NCBI GenBank assembly: GCA_019358985.1
Contig: JAHHIJ010000007.1
Coordinates: forward strand, 1-64,000
Direction of reading: 5' to 3'
DNA length: 64,000 nt
Source: Tolypothrix brevis GSE-NOS-MK-07-07A
GTDB taxonomy: Bacteria; Cyanobacteriota; Cyanobacteriia; Cyanobacteriales; Nostocaceae
In this document: positions 35,658-47,000 of the stretch, piece by piece
Position numbering within the stretch: position 1 is the first letter of the stretch
Layout: each line of letters starts with the position of its first letter
Translations under genes and position numbers: made by a program
The notes under the pieces: generated by a model
What the model saw: the letters and a program-made list of their open reading frames with translations, nothing else
Database searches by the model: none
Told to the model about the DNA's origin: nothing

Positions 35658-35927
35658 ATGAAAAAACATCTTGTACCATCACAACAAATCTCAGCCCAAA
35701 CATTAGAAACAGTAACCGAAATTTGGGATGAATGGCGCAGGCAAAAGCTGCCATTGTATCTATTCTTAGCAATGTGTTTCAACTTAATAGTAGCGCCTAT
35801 GGTCTACGCCGCTACTGGTGAAACACTTTCCCGTCCTCAATCTTGGGCATTGGGATTATTAGGATTAGTGGTTCTAAGCCTTTCAACATATCTCTTTTTT
35901 GTAATGTTTGTACCGGAGAAATTCTAA
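35658..35927 (+). CDS. kdpF: Kdp small subunit: KdpF-like helix with N-terminal extension
   Basis: An 89-aa protein. The C-terminal helix LGLLGLVVLSLSTYLFFVMF followed by VPEKF is KdpF-like, and KdpF stabilises the Kdp complex. The first about 60 residues, with another helix (LPLYLFLAMCFNLIVAPMVY), are not in typical 29-aa KdpF proteins. I recall a separate 'kdpG' gene in Anabaena kdp operons; this gene may combine the two. The stop overlaps the kdpC start (TAATG). Confidence 0.8.
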   Translation: MKKHLVPSQQISAQTLETVTEIWDEWRRQKLPLYLFLAMCFNLIVAPMVYAATGETLSRPQSWALGLLGLVVLSLSTYLFFVMFVPEKF

Positions 35928-36559
35928 TGAGTTTTGCACGCGATGCCGGCAGAGCCGTTCGTTCTACTTTATTATTGTGGGTGATTACAGCTATTATTTA
36001 TCCTTTGCTGATGATTGCCTTGGGACAAATTGCATTTCCCTTTCAAGCAAATGGTAGTCTAATTAAGAATGCCCAAAATCAAGTTGTCGGTTCTGCCTTA
36101 ATTGGTCAGCCTTTTACTTCAGATCGCTACTTTAATAGTCGTCCTAGCACCACCAGTTATAGTACAGCAGACCCGAAAAAAGATGAAGCTGGAGTGTTAA
36201 AAACTGGAGTGTCCGGTGCTAGCAACTTGGCTCCTAGCAATCCCGCATTGCGCGATCGCATCGCTGGAAAAAACGACCCCGACAAAACTAAAAGCATTGA
36301 AGGTGATTTACCTCGTTTGAAAAAAGCCGGGGTGCAACCGACAGCAGATTTAGTTTACACCTCTGCTTCCAGCCTTGATCCCCACATTACCCCGGAAGGA
36401 GCAAAAGCGCAAATTGCCCGCGTAGCCAAAGCGCGACAACTCCAACCCAACCAACTCGAAACCCTAATTTCTCAAAACACCGATAATCGCTTTCTCGGCA
36501 TCTTTGGTGAACCTGGAGTCAATGTCTTAAAACTAAATCTCGCTTTGGATCGGTTTTAA
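35927..36559 (+). CDS. kdpC: Potassium-transporting ATPase subunit C
   Basis: Single-span subunit of Kdp, 210 aa. An N-terminal helix (STLLLWVITAIIYPLLMIAL) is followed by a soluble domain with GSALIGQPFTSDRYFNSRPS, ASNLAPSNPAL, SASSLDPHITPEGAKAQIAR, VARARQL-like VAKARQL and FGEPGVNVLKLNLAL. The ATG at 35927 overlaps the kdpF stop by one base and is preceded by GGAG, so translation is coupled. There is no kdpD or kdpE downstream; msrA follows. Confidence 0.96.
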   Translation: MSFARDAGRAVRSTLLLWVITAIIYPLLMIALGQIAFPFQANGSLIKNAQNQVVGSALIGQPFTSDRYFNSRPSTTSYSTADPKKDEAGVLKTGVSGASNLAPSNPALRDRIAGKNDPDKTKSIEGDLPRLKKAGVQPTADLVYTSASSLDPHITPEGAKAQIARVAKARQLQPNQLETLISQNTDNRFLGIFGEPGVNVLKLNLALDRF

Positions 36560-36646
36560 CCAGGAATTTAGGGCGATCGCCGAATACCATCACATACCCA
36601 AAATCTTTACAATGTAAACTAAGGTAAAGAAATTAAAGCAAAAACA

Positions 36647-37300
36647 ATGGCGATATTTGGATTTGGTAAAAAACTAACCGTACCCACTCCTGAAGAAGCT
36701 TTGCCAGGACGGGCAGAAGAAATGCCACTAACCAACCGTCACGATGTCAACGGTAATCCCTTGAAGCCACCATTCCCCCAAGGTATGGAAATGGTAGTGT
36801 TTGGTATGGGCTGCTTTTGGGGTGCAGAACGCAAATTCTGGCAACTTGACGGAGTTTTCACCACTGCTGTAGGTTACGCAGCCGGTTCAACTCCTAACCC
36901 CACTTATAAAGAAGTATGCAGCGGCATGACCGGTCACAATGAAGTTGTGCTAGTTGTGTTTGATCCCAAGGTAATTAGTTACTCACAATTGCTCAAAACC
37001 TTCTGGGAAAGCCACAATCCCACCCAAGGAATGCGTCAGGGGAATGATGCCGGCACTCAATATCGTTCCGGAGTTTACGTTTATTCTGACACTCAAAAAC
37101 AAGAGGCTATTGCATCAAGAAATGCTTATCAAGAAGCCCTCAACGCCGCAGGTTATGGCAAGATTACTACAGAAATCTTGGATGCTACTGAGTTTTATTA
37201 CGCAGAAGACTACCATCAGCAGTATCTTGCCAAAAATCCCGGCGGTTATTGCGGCTTAGGTGGGACAAATGTTGCTTGTCCTGTTGGGGTAGGGATTTAA
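36647..37300 (+). CDS. msrA: Peptide methionine-S-sulfoxide reductase
   Basis: Repairs oxidised methionine. At 217 aa it carries the active-site motif [13 protein letters not shown] (catalytic Cys), [31 protein letters not shown] and GTQYRSGVY, all diagnostic, and C-terminal cysteines ([13 protein letters not shown]) that can serve in recycling. An N-terminal extension of about 50 residues ([19 protein letters not shown]) is usual for cyanobacterial and plant forms. There is an AAGG element near the ATG. Confidence 0.97.
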   Translation: MAIFGFGKKLTVPTPEEALPGRAEEMPLTNRHDVNGNPLKPPFPQGMEMVVFGMGCFWGAERKFWQLDGVFTTAVGYAAGSTPNPTYKEVCSGMTGHNEVVLVVFDPKVISYSQLLKTFWESHNPTQGMRQGNDAGTQYRSGVYVYSDTQKQEAIASRNAYQEALNAAGYGKITTEILDATEFYYAEDYHQQYLAKNPGGYCGLGGTNVACPVGVGI

Positions 37301-37369
37301 AAAGGGGGAAAAGGAAAAAAGGGGAAAGGGTAAGAACAGAAAATTTTTTTATTCCTTTCCCCCTCTTTC
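37301..37369. terminator. Probable bidirectional terminator of purine/pyrimidine arms
   Basis: Between convergent msrA and the kinase gene. A run such as AAAGGGGGAAAAGGAAAAAA is followed by AATTTTTTTATTCC and CCTTTCCCCCTCTTTC. The arms can pair and the T-run supports termination on the plus strand. It belongs to the same repeat type as 5893 and 13801. Confidence 0.55.
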
Positions 37370-38560
37370 TCATAGCATTGAGGCAATAAAAGCGATCGCA
37401 CCGTGCCATACTAGCAAACTAATTGGTGCCCCAATCATCAATCCAGCGATCGCCCAGCCTCTTTGATGTTCTTTAAATTGTTCAATACTCCGCCATCTTC
37501 GACTTTTCCAAGCCCATTCATTACCTTTTGCACCGAGAGCGAGGGTAACGACAAAACCAGTTTGAGGTACAAAGCATAACAATCCTACCCAAACTTGATT
37601 AGTCCACAACCAAAACCAAGGTAATAAAAATGCACCCCAATTCCACCCCTTAATCTCATCAGGAACTTCTTCGGTTGTATTATTTATGCCGCACCCAGAG
37701 TTATTTATTATTTCTTTGCGCTGCAATTGATTGCTTTTAGCCGGTTTGAGAGCAAAACCATTTTTGAGTGCCTCCAAAGCTTCACGGGCAGTCGGAAATC
37801 GCTGTTCTGGCGCGGGTTCTACCAACTTTTGCAGCCAAATGACAAAACCCGAATTAAGATTAACTCGGTCAGTAAATTGAATCCGTAATTCCTGCACTGG
37901 TAAATCAGATGGAGCAGTACCTGTTAACAAATGTATCAAAGACGCTCCCAGTGCGTAGAGATCCGACGCTGGAACCGCTCTACCTCCAAATTGTTCCATT
38001 GGTGCATAACCATAAGTCCCCACCACAGTAAAAGTCACACCTTCTTTTGCGGCTTTATCTTGAACCGCGCCAAAATCAACTAAGTAAATATGATTATCTT
38101 TACCCCAAATTAAATTACTCGGTTTAATATCGCGATGCAATACTGTAGGATTCAACTCATGTAAATACATGAGAATCTTTAAAATCTCCACAGCAATTTT
38201 TCTAACTTCTTTTTGGCTAAACCTTTTCCCCGCATTCAGTTGTTCTTTGAGCGATTCACCGGGAATATATTCTTGCACCAAGCCAAACCAAAGTGTTCGG
38301 TCATCGACACAAAAATAATCGAGATACCGGGGAATGCGGGGATGACTTAGCTGTTTGAGAATTTGCGCTTCTCGTTCAAAAAGCTTGAGATCATCCCATT
38401 GTACAGTACCGCCAAAAGCAAGGAGTTTAACTACAACAAGAGAATTATCAACATCAGTCGCTTGTAAATCTTTTGCTAGCCAAGTTTGGCGAACTCCATT
38501 ATTGCCGAGTTGACGTTGAATTTGGTAACGATTTTGTAATATCTGTTCTACTTGCAGCAT
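37370..38560 (-). CDS. Serine/threonine protein kinase with C-terminal membrane helices
   Basis: Hanks-type kinase, 396 aa. The glycine-rich loop is weak (LGNNGVRQTWLA). The Lys is in VVVKLLAF, the catalytic loop is HRDIKPSNLIW, DFG is VDFGAVQ, and the APE-like motif is GTYGYAPMEQF. After the kinase domain (about 10-270) comes a short linker, then hydrophobic segments (FLLPWFWLWTNQVWVGLLCF and WAIAGLMIGAPISLLVW) that anchor it in the membrane. The target is unknown. It lies upstream of and divergent to hetR. Confidence 0.92.
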   Translation of the reverse strand: MLQVEQILQNRYQIQRQLGNNGVRQTWLAKDLQATDVDNSLVVVKLLAFGGTVQWDDLKLFEREAQILKQLSHPRIPRYLDYFCVDDRTLWFGLVQEYIPGESLKEQLNAGKRFSQKEVRKIAVEILKILMYLHELNPTVLHRDIKPSNLIWGKDNHIYLVDFGAVQDKAAKEGVTFTVVGTYGYAPMEQFGGRAVPASDLYALGASLIHLLTGTAPSDLPVQELRIQFTDRVNLNSGFVIWLQKLVEPAPEQRFPTAREALEALKNGFALKPAKSNQLQRKEIINNSGCGINNTTEEVPDEIKGWNWGAFLLPWFWLWTNQVWVGLLCFVPQTGFVVTLALGAKGNEWAWKSRRWRSIEQFKEHQRGWAIAGLMIGAPISLLVWHGAIAFIASML

Positions 38561-39938
<1,378 letters not shown>

Positions 39939-39975
39939 TATCAATAGCGATTAGCGTAACGAATTGCTAATCGCT

Positions 39976-40620
39976 TTAATTTCTGGGGGGATTGGTGGGA
40001 ATTGGGTTGCTCTCAAAAACAGGTTGGATATTTTGTGGCGATCGCGTTGCCGGTATAAACGAAGGTAAATAACCGCTCACCGCTCGGTCACTCGCATCAA
40101 TACAATTATCCATCGCTTGCACAGGAGCAGAGTCAGTTTCCGCACGCAAACCCACAACACACTCAGCGAAACGCACTGGCAACAAACTGCGACTACAGTA
40201 ATTTAAAGCTGCTGGGTTTACAGCCTCTTTAGCATTTGCACTAATACCCACTACACAAGTGGCTAAATCTTGAGGACGCCTTGCTTGCTTACAAGACGCG
40301 AGTGCATCCGTCGCCGCAATTTGCGTTTGTTTCTGAATTCTCGACACGCACAAAGACAGCTCTTTCGGACGCAGTGCGTTTGCACAACCAACAGATGCCG
40401 CATCAGGAGTTACACCAAGACTTAAAAGGCGACCCGCACAAACACGGTAATCATTCGCGTAAGTGGCGGTGACAGCCATACTGGGTAAGGAAATTCCCAC
40501 CCATCCAGTTACAGCCAAAGCTGGGACTAAAAAGCGAATTGTTTGTTTTTTTAACATTCCAAAAGCAGAAAATCCGTGTTTATTCGGACTTTTGCTGATT
40601 TTTTTTGCGATCGCTAACAT
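39976..40620 (-). CDS. Secreted cysteine-repeat protein
   Basis: A signal-like helix (about 27-45 from this start: IRFLVPALAVTGWVGISLPS followed by MAVTA) is followed by four similar units of about 35 residues, each with paired cysteines (YRVCAGRLLSLG, ELSLCVSRIQKQ, DLATCVVGISAN, FAECVVGLRAET) and a Pro-rich tail. Eight cysteines suggest disulfide-stabilised helices in the periplasm. The ATG at 40620 has GGAG nine bases upstream; another ATG at 40557 begins at the signal. Such proteins are conserved in cyanobacteria but I know no function. Confidence 0.72.
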   Translation of the reverse strand: MLAIAKKISKSPNKHGFSAFGMLKKQTIRFLVPALAVTGWVGISLPSMAVTATYANDYRVCAGRLLSLGVTPDAASVGCANALRPKELSLCVSRIQKQTQIAATDALASCKQARRPQDLATCVVGISANAKEAVNPAALNYCSRSLLPVRFAECVVGLRAETDSAPVQAMDNCIDASDRAVSGYLPSFIPATRSPQNIQPVFESNPIPTNPPRN

Positions 40621-40745
40621 TTCCATTCTCCAAACACCCAAGTATATGCTATCTCAAATTCAGGCAATGGGCATTGGGCATTGGGCATGGAGAATTGGTA
40701 ATAATTCTTTCCCCTTTTCCCTTTCCCCTTTTCCCTTTTCCCTTT

Positions 40746-40751
40746 TATAAT
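40746..40751 (+). promoter_or_regulatory. Likely -10 box of rpsD
   Basis: A perfect TATAAT 45 bp before the rpsD start. It is preceded by a pyrimidine tract (TTTCCCCTTTTCCC) instead of a clear -35 hexamer, and followed by TAAGGAAACAC before the ATG as ribosome binding site. Confidence 0.55.
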
Positions 40752-40796
40752 GAAATGTCTGGGTAAAATTAAACAGGATTAAGATTAAGGAAACAC

Positions 40797-41405
40797 ATGT
40801 CCCGATATAGAGGACCACGCCTCAGAATTACTCGCCGCTTAGGTGACTTACCAGGATTAAGTCGTAAAACCGCTAGACGCGCTTATCCACCAGGTCAGCA
40901 TGGTCAGAACCGCAAAAAGCGCTCTGAGTATGCCGTCCGTCTAGAAGAAAAGCAAAAGCTCCGCTTCAACTACGGTGTAACCGAAAAGCAATTGCTACGT
41001 TATGTACGCAAAGCTAGACGTGTTACTGGTTCTACCGGACAAGTGCTGCTGCAATTGCTAGAAATGCGCTTGGATAACACCGTTTTTCGCATGGGTATGG
41101 CTCCCACCATTCCAGCGGCTCGTCAGTTGGTAAATCACGGTCACGTAACTGTTAACGGTCGTTCCGTGAATATTGCCAGTTATCAGTGCCGTCCTGGTGA
41201 AGAAATTGCGGTGAGAAACCGCGAACAATCGAAGAAGTTAGTAGAAGCTAATTTGCAATATCCCGGTTTAGCTAACCTTCCCAATCATCTAGAGTTTGAT
41301 AAAAACAAGATGCAAGGCAAAGTTAACGGTGTAATTGAGCGTGAATGGGTGGCATTACAAGTTAATGAACTACTTGTGGTTGAGTATTACTCACGTCAAG
41401 CTTAA
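40797..41405 (+). CDS. rpsD: 30S ribosomal protein S4
   Basis: Primary 16S rRNA binding protein, 202 aa. It starts [20 protein letters not shown] and continues with the S4 N-terminal domain, then the S4 RNA-binding domain ([32 protein letters not shown]). The stand-alone location, outside a ribosomal operon, is usual for cyanobacteria. Confidence 0.98.
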   Translation: MSRYRGPRLRITRRLGDLPGLSRKTARRAYPPGQHGQNRKKRSEYAVRLEEKQKLRFNYGVTEKQLLRYVRKARRVTGSTGQVLLQLLEMRLDNTVFRMGMAPTIPAARQLVNHGHVTVNGRSVNIASYQCRPGEEIAVRNREQSKKLVEANLQYPGLANLPNHLEFDKNKMQGKVNGVIEREWVALQVNELLVVEYYSRQA

Positions 41406-41487
41406 TGAAGCAATAGGGACTAGGAATTAGGGATTAGCCCCCTATGTTTGTGTATTCCTCTATACTCTTACCCCTAGCCTCTAACTT

Positions 41488-42474
41488 CTATCCGCCAATT
41501 TGCGACATGGTGCGAGAATAAACACCAGTGGTTCCCGTGTCCCGTCCTTTAAAGTTGATTTCTGGCTTGATTGCCAATAAATGTTTAACCTGCTCTCGCA
41601 ATTTGGCGGTGCTGACACCAGCGCGCAGAGCAGTTTTCAAATCAAGTTGCTCGCTTTCATTTAATAAACAAGGACGCAGCCAGCCATCTGCACTCAAACG
41701 CATCCGGTTACAGCGATCGCAAAAACATTCCGACATCTGACTAATAAATCCTAGTGTCCCCTTCGCACCCGGAATTTGAAATACATCAGCAGGTCCATTA
41801 CCACAAACTTGCGATTCTGTCAAACCCCAACGTTCGCGAATTTGTTGCCGTAACTCAGCAGAAGAAACCCAACCGCGATCGCCAAATAACTGAGAATTGC
41901 CAATGGGCATAAATTCAATAAATCTAACATGCCATTGTTTGTCAATACTCAAGGCAGCAAGATCCAACACTTCATGGTCATTAACACCGGGAATTACCAC
42001 CACATTCAGCTTGAGCGGGTCAAATCCCACATGGTATGCCATTTGAATCCCTTTCCAAACATCTTCCCATCGAGAACGTCCGCGATTGCCGATAATTTGG
42101 TCAAATATATCTTCTTCGAGAGAATCTAGGCTAATATTAATGCGTCGCAGACCTGCATTGTAAAGGTTTTGCGCCATTGACGCAAGTAAAAAGCCGTTGG
42201 TTGTCATCGAGAGATCTTGAGTTTGGGGGAGAGATGCGATCGCCTTCACCAAATCTACCACACGCGGACGTAACAGCGGTTCCCCCCCAGTCAAGCGAAA
42301 GCGCGTAAAACCAACAGGGATAAACACCTCTTGAATTAGGGTGAGTAATTCCGCATCAGTTAATAGCTGTTGCTTGAGGATATAGTCTAATTCTGCACCT
42401 TCCGGCATACAGTATTGACAGCGAAAATTACAGCGATCGATTAAACTTATCCGGAGGTAATCTACCTGGTTCAT
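41488..42474 (-). CDS. moaA: GTP 3',8-cyclase (molybdenum cofactor biosynthesis protein A)
   Basis: Radical-SAM enzyme converting GTP to the precursor of cyclic pyranopterin. The first 4Fe-4S cluster cysteines are C15-x3-C19-x2-C22 in [13 protein letters not shown]; the second cluster is in [11 protein letters not shown] with a later Cys in [16 protein letters not shown] is the SAM-binding motif. The C-terminus ends ...[13 protein letters not shown], containing the essential-type GG tail. Start ATG is at 42474 with GGAGG nearby. Confidence 0.97.
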   Translation of the reverse strand: MNQVDYLRISLIDRCNFRCQYCMPEGAELDYILKQQLLTDAELLTLIQEVFIPVGFTRFRLTGGEPLLRPRVVDLVKAIASLPQTQDLSMTTNGFLLASMAQNLYNAGLRRINISLDSLEEDIFDQIIGNRGRSRWEDVWKGIQMAYHVGFDPLKLNVVVIPGVNDHEVLDLAALSIDKQWHVRFIEFMPIGNSQLFGDRGWVSSAELRQQIRERWGLTESQVCGNGPADVFQIPGAKGTLGFISQMSECFCDRCNRMRLSADGWLRPCLLNESEQLDLKTALRAGVSTAKLREQVKHLLAIKPEINFKGRDTGTTGVYSRTMSQIGG

Positions 42475-42898
42475 AATTTTATAGCTTTAATTCAGAATAT
42501 ATACTTTTTGTCAAGCTATAAATACTCGCTTGCGATATAAATTTTACTAACCTTCTTCTAGGCTAACGTATTTGCGAAAGTGAAGAGTGCGATCGCTCTT
42601 TTCGGAATTAATAGAGAAAAACGGCGTTGCTGAATTCAGGTATGAATCCGGATGTAGAGACGTAGCACAGAATAGTCTAATCAAGGGTTTTGACCAGAGC
42701 GCAGAATCATTTTCATACATCTAATCAGCAACGCCAGAAAAACAATGCGATCGTCATGATAAAACGAACCGCCAAGTACGCCAAGTACGCCTTCGCGCAG
42801 CTTCTCCGTAAGAAGAAGTAATAAGAGTTACAGAGCGTTTTCACGTAAGTCCTGGAGAAAAAGAATGCGATCGCTTCTGCACTCCTTTTCTGCTTGAT
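42475..42898. other. Gap containing MITE copy 2
   Basis: No gene is seen. The MITE occupies 42623-42735. At 42773-42791 GCCAAGTAC is tandemly duplicated (AACCGCCAAGTACGCCAAG). Confidence 0.7.
42623..42735. mobile_element. 113-bp MITE, copy 2, with 8-bp target duplication
   Basis: The same ends (GGCGTTGCTGAATTCAGG ... ATCAGCAACGCC) and the same length as 4828-4940, in the same orientation, differing in the palindromic centre, which is broken here. It is flanked by AGAAAAAC on both sides (42615-42622 and 42736-42743). Confidence 0.93.
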
Positions 42899-43873
42899 TT
42901 ACTTTCCACTAATTAGCCGATCCAAAACATCAATTTTCACTGCCAGATTCACTGCTGCGTTGCTATTACGAGCTTTAATTTCAGCATTATTTAATGCGAC
43001 AATGTAATACTGACCGTCAATTACACCAATGATTGGTCCACCGGAAGAACCGCCTGTGGTATCACAATCGTGGAATAATATATTTTGATTCTCCTGTATA
43101 ATACTACATTTATCTTGAAAACTCGCAGTCCAGCCAGAGCCTGCACTCAGAAATTCGTACTTAGGTTTTTTGGGGTTAGGAAAGTCAGCAGAATATCCAA
43201 CGAAGATAAATTTTTTCTGGTTTTTGACTAAAGTCGAAGAAGGCAGAGATTTCCAGCCTAAGTAACCGTATTTTTGACCGATAGGCTTGTTAAGTTGTAT
43301 TAATGCCCAGTCGTTTGTCTGATTAGTGACTGCATCATTAGTGAAGTCTGTACCGTATAAAATTTTTTCTGCTAGGGCTGCATCGTTATCATCTTGTAAC
43401 TCACCGTTGATAACATTGGGTAGAAAGACGACTTTCTTACTGAGTTTATGGGTTTTTGGATCGATAACGCAGTGAGAATTAGTGAGGACGACATCTTCAG
43501 CAATTAGAGTGCCAGTGCAAGTATAACCTTTACCTTCAGTTGTTTCGCCAACAATGCGACCGATCGCAGACCAAGGATATTTGCGGCTAATCATGGGAGT
43601 GCGATCGTCCCACCCTACTATAGCACGAGTGTCATCATAAGGTTTTTCTGAGCTTGAAAGTTTTGATGGTTGAAATGGTTTACCAGTACTTTGTATTTTG
43701 AATTGACGGGCATTTTGAGCTTTAATGAATTTTGGTGGTGCTGCTGATGGTAATTTGCGATCGATTCGGTTAATTTGGGCGTTAACTGATGCCCAAGTTG
43801 CCACTGTCACTGTTGCGAGAATACCTGCCAAAATACTCGCAGTAGTTAGGTTGTAGAAAGATTTTTTAGCCAT
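42899..43873 (-). CDS. Trypsin-like serine protease (S1/V8-like), exported
   Basis: At 324 aa, an N-terminal membrane or signal helix (about 9-32) is followed by a propeptide-like stretch and a chymotrypsin-fold domain. The triad is His134 (VVLTNSHCV), Asp188 (TNDWALIQL) and Ser277 (GGSSGGPI). The glutamyl-endopeptidase-like layout (IVGWDDRTPM before the domain) suggests a zymogen. It lies downstream of the TPR-CHAT gene on the same strand, separated by a MITE-like element. Confidence 0.9.
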   Translation of the reverse strand: MAKKSFYNLTTASILAGILATVTVATWASVNAQINRIDRKLPSAAPPKFIKAQNARQFKIQSTGKPFQPSKLSSSEKPYDDTRAIVGWDDRTPMISRKYPWSAIGRIVGETTEGKGYTCTGTLIAEDVVLTNSHCVIDPKTHKLSKKVVFLPNVINGELQDDNDAALAEKILYGTDFTNDAVTNQTNDWALIQLNKPIGQKYGYLGWKSLPSSTLVKNQKKFIFVGYSADFPNPKKPKYEFLSAGSGWTASFQDKCSIIQENQNILFHDCDTTGGSSGGPIIGVIDGQYYIVALNNAEIKARNSNAAVNLAVKIDVLDRLISGK

Positions 43874-43929
43874 GATAAATACTCCTTAGTGGTTTAAATT
43901 TGTTAAAGTTTCTTAAATAGATGCACCTT

Positions 43930-44043
43930 ATACCGATTTCATATGAAGATGCATATAATTAGCCTGCGTAGGCAGGCTTTGTATGTATAGCCCCACCATT
44001 CCATGCTGAGGGCGTTATGTGCAGCCTCACGTAAAATTGGTAT
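43930..44043. mobile_element. MITE-like element (ATACC family), copy 2
   Basis: Reverse-orientation copy of 23584-23699: ATACCGATTTCATATGAAGA at one end and CACGTAAAATTGGTAT at the other. The internal stem AGCCTGC/GCAGGCT is conserved and a short middle stretch differs. The end overlaps the last base of the CHAT gene stop codon. Confidence 0.87.
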
Positions 44044-47000
44044 TAGCGCCACTCACCTTGTAATGTGAAGGCAGACCAATAATAAGGGTTTTGCCATTTC
44101 GAGTCTTGCCACAGCTTCTTTTGTGCGGCACGTAAAGCAACTGTAGGCGATTTGCCTTGCTTCAACATTTGTGTGTAAAATTCTGGCATCAATTGTGCTG
44201 TACCGTCGTCGTTAACTTGCCACAAAGACACAGCTACTCGTTCCGCCCCAGCATACATCAAACCTCTTGTCAAGCCTACTAATCCTTCACCATTGACATC
44301 TTTGCCTAAACCGGTTTCACAAGCACTTAATACTACCAAATCGGCTGCAAAGTCAAGGTTAAAAATATCACCTAATCGCAGATAACCTCTATCGGCAGGT
44401 TTAGCTTGTTTGTCTAGAAACAGAGAAAGAACGATTCCTGATAGTTCTGGGTTATTTGGGTCAGCAAAGCCGTGAGTAGCAAAATGTAAAAAGCGATATT
44501 GTGAGAGTTGTTTATTTGTTATCCAGTTGTAGTTAGCATCAAAGCCAAAAGCTTGTAGATTATTAGAAGGTACGAGATTTAAAATTGCTTTTGCTTCAGT
44601 TTCTGTACCTTTAATTCTTTCCCAGCCATTGCGATTGAGATTTTTTGCTCCCCGCTTCAAGTCAGATTGTTCGATTTGACTGCGAAGGTCAAGGTTATTA
44701 TTCATGATGGATGATTTGCCAGTGATTCGCTCATCATTAGCTTCAAATACTGGATCGGCAAGAATTGCGAGGGTTTTAGGTGCGGTTTTGCGTCCTTTGA
44801 GTTCTTGTCTTTGGGTTGCGATCGCTGTAACCGAAGGTAAATTAACTATTTCATGATTGACTATCAGCGGTTGATAAACTTCTGTGTTGGAAATAGCGTC
44901 TTTTGTAGAGACGTTCCGATGGAACGTCTTTACGTCATTCAATGCCGCAAAGGGAATTGTTTGTAAACCACCATCAGCGACAATCACCAAACGCTTTTTC
45001 CCCAACTTGTCAGCTACAGGTGCAAGGATGATTTTACTAAGTTTACTTGCAGAAAAAGCGGTATTTTTCAAAGCTTGAGCTTTTTTCTCTGCCGATAAAT
45101 CCTGACAGCTGTCAACTAGTTTTTGACATTTAATTAAAAGTCCTCTAAATTCAGTTGCCGCTTCTTCTATTTGTTTGCGTGGGGGAAGTTCGTAGGTGTC
45201 GATAGAGTTGGGAGTTACAGCCCAAAGATAGCTACGTTCTTCACCCAAGGAATATTCTAATAACAGCGTGTTTTTATCGAGTTGTTGCTGAATTTGCGGT
45301 AACTTCAGAGGTTGAGGATATTGCAGCGCTGCGTATTTCGGACTTGAAGTGCGGATTTTGGTTTGTAATTCTTTTTGTTGATTGAGGAGAGTTTCGAGTT
45401 GTTTTTTAAAGTTTTCTTGTGCGGTTTCGGTTTGTGGTTTGTTAGATAACTCTTGTAGAAGTTTTCCTGTAGCTTCAATTTTTAATTGCAAGCCTTTTTC
45501 TTCTTCCAGAAGTTTGGGGTCAACGTCTTTGCGAATATTTGCCTTTGCTTCTGTTAATAGTTCAATTAAACCACGAGCGCGAGAACTTTCACTGGCGTGA
45601 AGTGCTTCGGCGTTGTATCCTTTTGATGGGTCTTGTTTGTGCAGTTGCATCAACAAGTCGATGTAGAATTTGTAAACGTCCTGTTGAGAGGCAAAGTAGG
45701 ATGTTCGCAGGTCTTGGCTATCAACTTTGGTGCGTAAATCTTCGATGATTTTGATCGCTGCTTGAATTTGGGTTAATGCTTGTTGGAGGTTGCCGCGATC
45801 GCGTTCCACATAAGCGATATTAGAAAGTATGGTAGCTTCCCCCCCTTTATCACCCACTTGCTGCGATAAGGGTAGTGACTGATTGTAGAAGTTGAGGGCT
45901 TGTTGCTTGTCGCCTAAATCTGAGTAGACTTTGCCAATATTGTTGAGAGTCTGAGCTTCCCCCTCTTTATAGCCCACTTGCCGCGATAAGGGTAGTGACT
46001 GATTGTAGAAATTGAGGGCTTGTTGCTTGTCGCCTAAAGCGTCGTAGACACCACCAATATTGTTGAGAGTCTGAGCTTCCCCCGCTTTATTGCCCACTTG
46101 CCGCGATAAGGGTAGTGACTGATTGTAATAGTTGAGGGCTTTTTCCTTCTCGCCTAAACTATTGTAGACTGCGCCAATATTGTTGAGGGTGGTAGCTTCC
46201 CCCCCTTTATCGCCCACTTGCCGCCACAAAGTTAGTGATTGATTGTAGAAATTGAGGGCTTGTTGCTTGTCGCCTAAATTTGAGTAGACTTTGCCAATAT
46301 TGGTGAGAGTGCCAGCTTCCCCGCTTTTATTGCCTACAAGCCGCGACAAGGGCAGTGCTGATTGTAGATAGTTGAGGGCTTGTTGCTTCTCGCCTAAACT
46401 ATTGTAGACTGCGCCAATATTGTTGAGGGTGGTAGCTTCCCCCTTTTTATCGCCTACTTGCCGCCTCAACGGTAGTGACTGATTGTAATAGTTGAGGGCT
46501 TGTTGCTTGTTGCCTAAACTATCGTAGACTGCGCCAATACCCGTGAGGGTGGTAGCTTCCCCCTTCTTATCGCCTACAAGCCGCCTCAACGGTAGCGACT
46601 GATTGTAATAGTTGAGGGCTTTTTCCTTCTCGCCTAAACTATTGTAGACTGCGCCAATACCCGTGAGGGTGGTAGCTTCCCCCTTCTTATCGCCCACTTG
46701 CCGCGATAAGGGTAGTGACTGATTGTAGAAATTGAGGGCTTGTTGCTTGTCGCCTAAATTTGAGTAAACTTTGCCAATACCTGTGAGGGTGAAAGCTTCC
46801 CCTCCCTTATCGCCTACTTGCCGCCTCAAAGGTAGTGACTGATTGAAGTATTTAAGAGCTTGTTGCTTCTCGCCTAAATTGTCGTAGACTCTGCCAATAT
46901 TGTTGAGGGTGATAGCTTCCCCCCCTTTATCGCCCACTTGCTGCCATAAGGGTAGTGCTTGTTTATATTTCTCAATTGCCGATCGCAGTGACTCTGCTGT

